Part shown: piece by piece, positions 15,447-20,485 of the stretch
How the letters are laid out: each line of letters begins with the position of its first letter
Position numbering within the stretch: the stretch's first letter is position 1
Source: an uncultured Oscillospiraceae bacterium
GTDB lineage: Bacteria; Bacillota; Clostridia; Oscillospirales; Ruminococcaceae
NCBI GenBank assembly: GCA_934454435.1
Contig: CAKSGA010000039.1
Span: 1 to 20,485, forward strand
Direction: 5' to 3'
DNA: 20,485 bases
Position numbers and translations under genes: made by a program
Notes under the pieces: generated by a model
Database searches by the model: none
The model's input: the letters and a program-made list of their open reading frames with translations, nothing else
Told to the model about the DNA's origin: nothing

Positions 15447-17627
15447 ATGGCTCCTGTAGGATTTACACGATATATCGGTTATGATAACGCCGATGTCTTT
15501 AAGAATAAGCTGATAGAGAGCTACGCTGCAGCAAAGAAGAACGGGCTTTTCTTCGAGGGCAGGCTGCCCATGGCTTCCACTACCGAGATAAGTGCGGCGG
15601 CTTCCTATGCGGCGGCAGACCTCAACGATGAACGCTCGGTGAAGTCCGGCGTACAGAGCTGGCTGTCCTCGCAGCGGCTTTCCTACAGCGCAGAGGTCAT
15701 AACTCCGCTGCTGATGGAAGCTGTCAGAAACTGCGGTGCGAACGGCAAGAACACGTATTTCGTGCTTCTGTGCTGGCTCATGAAGTACCTGACGATAAAG
15801 CCGGCTTCGATTCTTTACATCGGCACAGGGACGCTCCGGGAGCTGTATTTTCTGCTTATCGCAGCGACCTGCGGGATCAGGGTCGATTATGTGTCCTATG
15901 GAATGGACGCTGATTTTGAGAAGTTCCCGCATAAGGATAAGGTCACTGTGGTAAAGGGCGCAATGAGTGGAATGCTGCAGATAGATTTCGCACATATCGA
16001 CCTTTCAAAGGCGGCGCAGCTCTGCGAGATGAGAGCCTCCGCCGGGCAGGTGGAGGGAGTGGTGCAGCAGCTCAGGACCACGGCTGCGGGTATCTTCGAG
16101 GACCTGATGGTAGACCGCCGCACCCGTGTCGTGAAGAACGGCGGCGTGTATTCCGAGGACGGCGTGATACCGGTCTACTGCACGGCTCTGATAGGCTTTG
16201 ACGAGGAAGCAGTGTACAACAACATGCTGCTGAATTTCAAGGAGGGCTTCGCAAAGAGCAGGAAGCAGCTCATATTCATCGAGAAGCCGCTGGAGAACCC
16301 CAACGCCGATGAGATACGCCAGCTTGGCAGCGTGAACCGCAGCAGCGTCACGACAATGATAGATGAGCTCGCACTGCTGATAAAGCTGAACGGCGACCCG
16401 GTGCGCACGGCTCTTGCCCAGACGGAGCTCAGGAAGCTGCTGAATTCGCTTTACGCCGGAAATCCTACGGTGGTGTACAACTATGGCAGCAAGTTCATTT
16501 CGTGGCTGTACCGCTGCACCCAGGCGAGGAAATATGCGGTGCAGTACGAGGATATTCCGCTGATACTTTATTACGGCGATATTTCGCAGTCGGAGCTGTA
16601 TTTTCTGCATTTCATGTCCCGGGTCGGGTTTGACGTTATCTACATCACGCCGAACAAGCTGCTGCTGGATATCACGGTGGACAAGAACCTCGACAACAGG
16701 ATGCAGATATTTCAGCTTCCCCAGACAAAGGACAGCGGGAGCTACCCCACCAAGTCGATAAAGATGAAGGTGAACACGGTGGCTTATTCCGCCGAGAGGG
16801 AGCTCGACACGATGCTGTACGGCGGCGACGCCGGAATATTCCGGGACTTCCAGTTCCCGAACAGCCAGACGGTGACGCTGCGTACAACGCTGGAGGAGAT
16901 AGGCATTCTGTGGAAGCAGGAGGCGAGGTTCCGCCAGGGCTTTGCGACCTCAGGAAATCTTGTCACTGTGCCGAACATCTTTGCAAAGATAAGCGGCGTC
17001 AGGGACGGCAACGTTGGCGCTTACTGGGATGAGATACGTGAACGGCTCACGCCGGAAACGATACTCCGCATAAAGGACAGCAATTCCGCTCAGCAGGGGA
17101 GTTTAGACCTCTCAGCGTACCGCAGCTTCTACCGCAACGGCCAGATCGACACGGAGCGGCTGAAAACATCGTCACTGAACAGATACAGCTACCTGCCGGA
17201 CAGAATACAGGACATGCTGCTGTTCAAGCTGCAGGAAGCAATAGACAGCAAGTTCCTGAAGCTCACGGGGGACGAGCTGATGTGCTCGGTGATGCACTTC
17301 GGCCTGAACCTTGACAGGGAGTTCATGAAGCTGCTGCAGAGCTTCGATTTCACAAAACAGCTGCCCAAGCTGATATGGATAGACGCAGTGGAGCAGACCT
17401 TCTCGCTGGAGGAGTGCATTCAGCTCGTTCTGTGCAACCTTATCGGCTTTGACATACTGATCTATACCCCGACGGGGTACAAGAACCTCGAAACGTTCGT
17501 TACAAACGACGCATTCGAGGAGCATACACTAAATGAGTTCCAGTACAATCTGGAGGTGCCGAAGTTCAAAATACCCTCCGAAGCCAGAAACAGCGGAATA
17601 TTCGGCAAGCTGTTCAGGAAAGGATAA
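15447..17627 (+). CDS. yceG: YceG-family protein of Ter/Yce stress operons
   Basis: A 726-residue soluble protein assigned to the YceG family on overall pattern and on its place directly before telA, as in the Bacillus yce operon. The family is considered part of a Ter-linked biosynthetic module, but no reaction is established. Three segments share a Rossmann-like pattern of a hydrophobic strand, a variable loop, an amphipathic helix and a strand ending in aromatic/Pro: about 119-152 (ASILYIGTGTLRELYFLLIA), 370-404 (LILYYGDISQSELYFLHF) and 638-682 (KLIWIDAVEQTFSLEECIQL). It is longer than I recall for Bacillus YceG. GAGAGG lies 14 bases before the ATG, a loose spacing, but an in-frame stop at 15426 rules out a longer form. 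The telA start is five bases past its stop. Confidence 0.8.
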   Translation: MAPVGFTRYIGYDNADVFKNKLIESYAAAKKNGLFFEGRLPMASTTEISAAASYAAADLNDERSVKSGVQSWLSSQRLSYSAEVITPLLMEAVRNCGANGKNTYFVLLCWLMKYLTIKPASILYIGTGTLRELYFLLIAATCGIRVDYVSYGMDADFEKFPHKDKVTVVKGAMSGMLQIDFAHIDLSKAAQLCEMRASAGQVEGVVQQLRTTAAGIFEDLMVDRRTRVVKNGGVYSEDGVIPVYCTALIGFDEEAVYNNMLLNFKEGFAKSRKQLIFIEKPLENPNADEIRQLGSVNRSSVTTMIDELALLIKLNGDPVRTALAQTELRKLLNSLYAGNPTVVYNYGSKFISWLYRCTQARKYAVQYEDIPLILYYGDISQSELYFLHFMSRVGFDVIYITPNKLLLDITVDKNLDNRMQIFQLPQTKDSGSYPTKSIKMKVNTVAYSAERELDTMLYGGDAGIFRDFQFPNSQTVTLRTTLEEIGILWKQEARFRQGFATSGNLVTVPNIFAKISGVRDGNVGAYWDEIRERLTPETILRIKDSNSAQQGSLDLSAYRSFYRNGQIDTERLKTSSLNRYSYLPDRIQDMLLFKLQEAIDSKFLKLTGDELMCSVMHFGLNLDREFMKLLQSFDFTKQLPKLIWIDAVEQTFSLEECIQLVLCNLIGFDILIYTPTGYKNLETFVTNDAFEEHTLNEFQYNLEVPKFKIPSEARNSGIFGKLFRKG

Positions 17628-17632
17628 GAATT

Positions 17633-18802
17633 ATGGGATTACAGTTCACACCAGGCGCACAGTTACAGCCCCAGACACAGCCCGAGACTGCTCCGGCAGT
17701 TGTTACGGCTAAGACTCCGGACGAGGTCGCACTTGACGTACAGATCGAGGAGGCAAAGAACTACAATATCGTTGTTGAGACCGAGAAGATCAAGCAGGAG
17801 CTCGCCACCAGCGCTGACATCGACAAGCTGGTAAGCACCATCAACCTGAACGACTCCAACACCATCGTAAAGTTCGGTGCAGAGGCGGCTGAGGAGATCT
17901 CCAAGGCTTCCGACCAGGTGCTCAATTCCATGACCATCGACCAGGTCAACGACACCGGCGTTATGCTCAAGGAGCTCGCAAAGATCATGGAGCGCTTCGA
18001 CATCAACGAGATCAAGGACGAGAAGCCGGGCCTTTTCGGCAACCTGAAGAAGAAGCTGGAGAAGATCATCGGCAAGTACGAAACCATGGGCAGCGATGTT
18101 GACAAGATCTACGTACAGCTCAAGAAGTACGAAAAGGAGATCGGCGACGCCAACACGAAGCTCGACAACATGTACGACGCAAACCTCGGCTATTATCAGG
18201 AGCTTGTGAAGTATATCATGGCAGGCGAGCAGGCAGTCAAGGAGCTCGACCAGTATATCGCAGAATACACAGCAAAGGTAGAGGCTAACCCCGACGACGG
18301 CACTATCCGCATGGATCTCTCAAACCTGACCCAGATGCGTGAGATACTCGACCAGAGAGTAATGGACCTCAAGGTAGCGGAGAATGTAGCTATCCAGACC
18401 GTCCCCATGCTCAAGACGATGGAGTATTCCAACCTGAACCTGGTGAGAAAGATCAACTCTGCGTTCATCATCACCATGCCGGTATTCAAGCAGGCACTGG
18501 CACAGGCTATCATGCTGAAGCGCCAGAAGATCATCGCAGACTCCATGCAGGCGCTTGACGAAAAGACCAACGAGATGCTCAAGAAGAACGCTCAGAACAC
18601 AGTTGCACAGAGCAAGCAGATCGCCGCTATGGCTTCCGGTTCCTCCATCAAGGTAGAGACCCTCCAGGAGACCTGGACGACCATCGTCAATGGTATCGAT
18701 GAGGTACAGGCTATCCAGAACCAGGCAAGAGAGAAGCGCAAGCAGGACGCTGTTGTCCTTGAGAATATCAAGGCTGACTACAAGAAGCGCATGAAGGCAT
18801 AA
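17633..18802 (+). CDS. telA: Toxic anion resistance protein, TelA/YceH family
   Basis: A 389-residue, largely alpha-helical protein. After a Pro/Gln-rich start it has the TelA pattern: repeated amphipathic helices, FGAEAAEEISKASDQVL, the GLFGNLKKKLEKIIGKYETM segment, then long coiled-coil-like stretches (IYVQLKKYEKEIGDANTKLD) and VAENVAIQTVPMLKTMEYSN. TelA proteins are cytoplasmic, are linked to tellurite, nisin and envelope-stress tolerance, and act by an unknown mechanism. The ATG at 17633 has AAAGGAT upstream and lies five bases after the yceG stop, so the two are translated together. It is the last gene of the operon; a terminator is at 18935-18964. Confidence 0.92.
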   Translation: MGLQFTPGAQLQPQTQPETAPAVVTAKTPDEVALDVQIEEAKNYNIVVETEKIKQELATSADIDKLVSTINLNDSNTIVKFGAEAAEEISKASDQVLNSMTIDQVNDTGVMLKELAKIMERFDINEIKDEKPGLFGNLKKKLEKIIGKYETMGSDVDKIYVQLKKYEKEIGDANTKLDNMYDANLGYYQELVKYIMAGEQAVKELDQYIAEYTAKVEANPDDGTIRMDLSNLTQMREILDQRVMDLKVAENVAIQTVPMLKTMEYSNLNLVRKINSAFIITMPVFKQALAQAIMLKRQKIIADSMQALDEKTNEMLKKNAQNTVAQSKQIAAMASGSSIKVETLQETWTTIVNGIDEVQAIQNQAREKRKQDAVVLENIKADYKKRMKA

Positions 18803-18809
18803 AATCGGG

Positions 18810-18934
18810 CGACCGATAACGGCATACCTGACGTATCAAGCCACAGATGGCGGGCACCAGCCTGGCGTCTGTGGCTTGTGCTGCGTCAGGAGCATTTCCG
18901 TCAGGCCGGGATAGCTGATATTTTCGACAAGCTG
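18810..18934 (+). repeat. Structured intergenic repeat (copy 4)
   Basis: It follows the telA stop and shares its layout with copy 3 at 5907. The start is GACCGATAACGGCA. An outer stem CCTGACG/CGTCAGG (18827-18833 with 18884-18890) encloses an inner 11-bp stem CAAGCCACAGA/TCTGTGGCTTG (18837-18847 with 18868-18878), whose apex contains GGC-ACCA-GCC. GGGATAG follows, then the end TTTTCGACAAGCTGA. The apex and ends agree with copy 3 while the stem sequence differs but still pairs. Confidence 0.65.
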
Positions 18935-18964
18935 AAGGGGCATTCCTGAAAATGTCCCTTTTTT
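18935..18964 (+). terminator. Terminator of the Ter operon
   Basis: AAGGGGCATT pairs with AATGTCCCTT around a short loop, with one G-T pair, and ends in a run of six T. It directly follows repeat copy 4 and lies about 130 bases after the telA stop. Confidence 0.88.
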
Positions 18965-18977
18965 GCTGCAAAGGGTG

Positions 18978-19006
18978 TTGACATAATCCATAAAAGAGTG
19001 TAAAAT
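18978..19006 (+). promoter_or_regulatory. Promoter of the methionine gamma-lyase-like gene
   Basis: TTGACA (18978-18983) and TAAAAT (19001-19006) have 17-base spacing and lie 13 bases downstream of the preceding terminator. The leader is about 55 bases. Confidence 0.78.
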
Positions 19007-19066
19007 AAATATGTATGTGTTTATACTACTCCGGTAATGAATTCCGGGACCGAAAGGATAAATAAA

Positions 19067-20329
19067 ATGGCAGTATTCAACTTTTCACCAGAGCTGGTGG
19101 AATTAAGCGAAAAGGCAATGGAGCTTTGCAGACCTCAGTTTGCTGAGCTTGACAGAATGGCTGACTTCAACGGTCAGCGTGTGCTGAAAGCGTTCATAGA
19201 CAACCGTGTGAGCGATATCCACATGAAAGGTACCAATGGCTACGGCTACGGCGATGACGGCAGGGACAAGCTGGACGCCGTATTTGCACAGATACTCGGC
19301 GCCGAGGACGCCCTGGTGCGCCACAACTTCGTCAATGGCACACAGACCATCACTACGGCGCTGTTCGGCGTTCTGCGCCCGGGGGACCTGCTGCTGTCCG
19401 TCACCGGCGAGCCCTACGATACCATACAGGGCGTCATCAACGGCGAGGGCATTGGTTCCCTCAGGGACTTCGGCGTTAAGTTCGCCAAGGTGGACCTCCT
19501 GCCGGACGGTACGCCGGACTTCGAGGGCATAAGGAAAGCCGCCGGGGATTGCCGCATGGCGTATATCCAGCGCTCCAGGGGCTATTCCCTCAGACCATCC
19601 CTTGACGTTGACACCATCGGGAAGATATGCGACGCAGTCCGCAGCGTTAATAAGGACTGCGTGATATTCACTGACAACTGCTACGGTGAGCTCGTTGAAG
19701 AGCGTGAGCCCCTTGCAGTCGGCTCCGACCTTATCGCAGGAAGCCTTATAAAGAACCTCGGCGGCGGTATCGCCGAAACAGGCGGTTACATAGCCGGCAG
19801 GGCTGACCTCGTGGAGCAGTGCGCATTCCGGCTGACCACGCCCGGCACCGGGAAGGAGGTCGGCGCAAGCCTTAACCAGCTTCGTGGACTTTATCTCGGC
19901 ATCTTCCATGCACCGGAGGCTGTTTGTGCGGCGCTCAAGACCGCAACTTTTGCAGCGGCGCTGTCGGAGCTCCTCGGGTTCGAGGCGTTCCCGAAGTACA
20001 ACGAGAAGCGCACCGACATCATCGAAGCTCTGAAGCTCGGCGGTGAAAAGCAGCTCATCGCATTCTGCCAGGGAATTCAGGCGGGCTCGCCGGTGGACAG
20101 TTTTGCTTCTCCCGAGCCCTGGGATATGCCGGGCTACGACAGCCAGGTCATCATGGCTGCGGGAGCCTTCACCATGGGCGCTTCCATCGAGCTTTCAGCG
20201 GACGCCCCGCTGCGGGAGCCGTTCGCCGTATGGCTCCAGGGCGGACTGACCTTCCCCACCGGAAAGGCAGGTATCATGACAGCGGCACAGTACATGCTGG
20301 ATAAGGGTCTTTGCACGATAAAGGAATGA
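19067..20329 (+). CDS. PLP-dependent methionine gamma-lyase-like protein (aluminium-resistance family)
   Basis: A 420-residue fold-type I PLP enzyme of the family annotated as methionine gamma-lyase or aluminium resistance protein in Firmicutes. Visible landmarks are NGYGYGDDGRDKLDAVFAQILGAEDALVR, HNFVNGTQTITTALFGVLRPGD (the cofactor phosphate region), FTDNCYGE (the Asp that contacts the pyridine ring), and GSLIKNLGGGIAETGGYIAG, where Lys229 should bind PLP. The start at 19067 is chosen for AAAGGA at 19053-19058; an in-frame ATG at 19037 has no such site. The true substrate of this family is uncertain. No terminator separates it from the next gene, whose start signal (AAAGGATAACGAAATG) is very similar. 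Confidence 0.9.
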   Translation: MAVFNFSPELVELSEKAMELCRPQFAELDRMADFNGQRVLKAFIDNRVSDIHMKGTNGYGYGDDGRDKLDAVFAQILGAEDALVRHNFVNGTQTITTALFGVLRPGDLLLSVTGEPYDTIQGVINGEGIGSLRDFGVKFAKVDLLPDGTPDFEGIRKAAGDCRMAYIQRSRGYSLRPSLDVDTIGKICDAVRSVNKDCVIFTDNCYGELVEEREPLAVGSDLIAGSLIKNLGGGIAETGGYIAGRADLVEQCAFRLTTPGTGKEVGASLNQLRGLYLGIFHAPEAVCAALKTATFAAALSELLGFEAFPKYNEKRTDIIEALKLGGEKQLIAFCQGIQAGSPVDSFASPEPWDMPGYDSQVIMAAGAFTMGASIELSADAPLREPFAVWLQGGLTFPTGKAGIMTAAQYMLDKGLCTIKE

Positions 20330-20380
20330 TAGGTTCTCAGACGGAACGACCGCCTGACTCAATGCCGAAAGGATAACGAA

Positions 20381-20485
20381 ATGATAAAGAGCATGACCGG
20401 CTTCGGAAGAGGTCACAAGATACTTAACGGACGTGATATCACAGTTGAGATACGCTCGGTAAATCACAGGTACTATGAGTTCAGC
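20381..20485 (+). CDS. yicC: YicC-family protein, N-terminal fragment (cut by window end)
   Basis: The first 35 codons of a gene that runs off the window. MIKSMTGFGRG and VEIRSVNHRYYEFS are the highly conserved opening of YicC proteins, a family with endoribonuclease activity in E. coli. The ATG at 20381 has AAAGGAT upstream and comes 51 bases after the previous stop with no terminator between, so the two are probably co-transcribed. Confidence 0.92.
   Translation, partial: MIKSMTGFGRGHKILNGRDITVEIRSVNHRYYEFS

Noticed and set aside
18789..18813. Left target duplication for repeat copy 4
   Set aside because: GAAGGCAT near the telA stop slightly resembles the right hairpin (GAAGGGGCAT), but the match is too short and sits in coding sequence, so no duplication is claimed.

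Overview
The window looks like a chromosomal piece of a moderately high-GC Gram-positive anaerobe of the Clostridia, most likely a Ruminococcus-type Oscillospiraceae. The signs are strong AGGAGG ribosome binding sites, TTGACA/TATAAT promoters with 17-base spacers, a Bacillus-like YceG/TelA (YceH) pair, and a secreted glycosidase held by a C-terminal membrane anchor. The genus is an inference. No rRNA, tRNA, CRISPR array, prophage or transposase gene was seen.

Left part (1-5000, minus strand): a membrane-anchored GH59 (galactocerebrosidase-like) glycosidase, an AraC-type regulator just upstream of it, and an XRE regulator whose C-terminal half is a regular run of sixteen [A/S]-x-G-x-x pentads. 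A palindrome-packed intergenic element of about 240 bp sits at 3841-4080. It is flanked by a perfect 20-bp direct repeat that is itself a terminator hairpin. The right end of a second copy opens the window (1-76).

Centre and right (5146-18802, plus strand): a tellurite-resistance-like (Ter) stress system. TerD1 and a 44-residue membrane peptide come first, then a stand-alone YbaK-type tRNA editing gene. A consensus promoter follows, and then TerY-like VWA protein, PP2C phosphatase, Ser/Thr kinase-like protein with zinc ribbon, PMCA-type Ca2+ ATPase, TerD2, a TerD fusion protein, YceG and TelA. The VWA/PP2C/kinase set is the known TerY-P triad, and YceG/TelA are the partners seen in the Bacillus yce operon. 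No TerC is present in the window. A calcium pump sits inside the cluster, next to calcium-binding TerD proteins. The natural reading is an envelope or metal stress response with phosphorylation control, but the trigger and the YceG product cannot be read from the sequence.

Right edge (19067-20485): a PLP-dependent methionine gamma-lyase-like protein and the start of a YicC-family gene, probably one transcript.

Four intergenic regions (1-76, 3841-4080, about 5907-6031, about 18810-18935) end in the same TTTTC(G/A)ACAAGCTGA sequence, each followed at once by a different hairpin. This looks like a dispersed repeat family associated with transcription terminators. The copies near 5907 and 18810 also share a hairpin with a conserved apex and unlike but paired stems, which suggests selection on structure.
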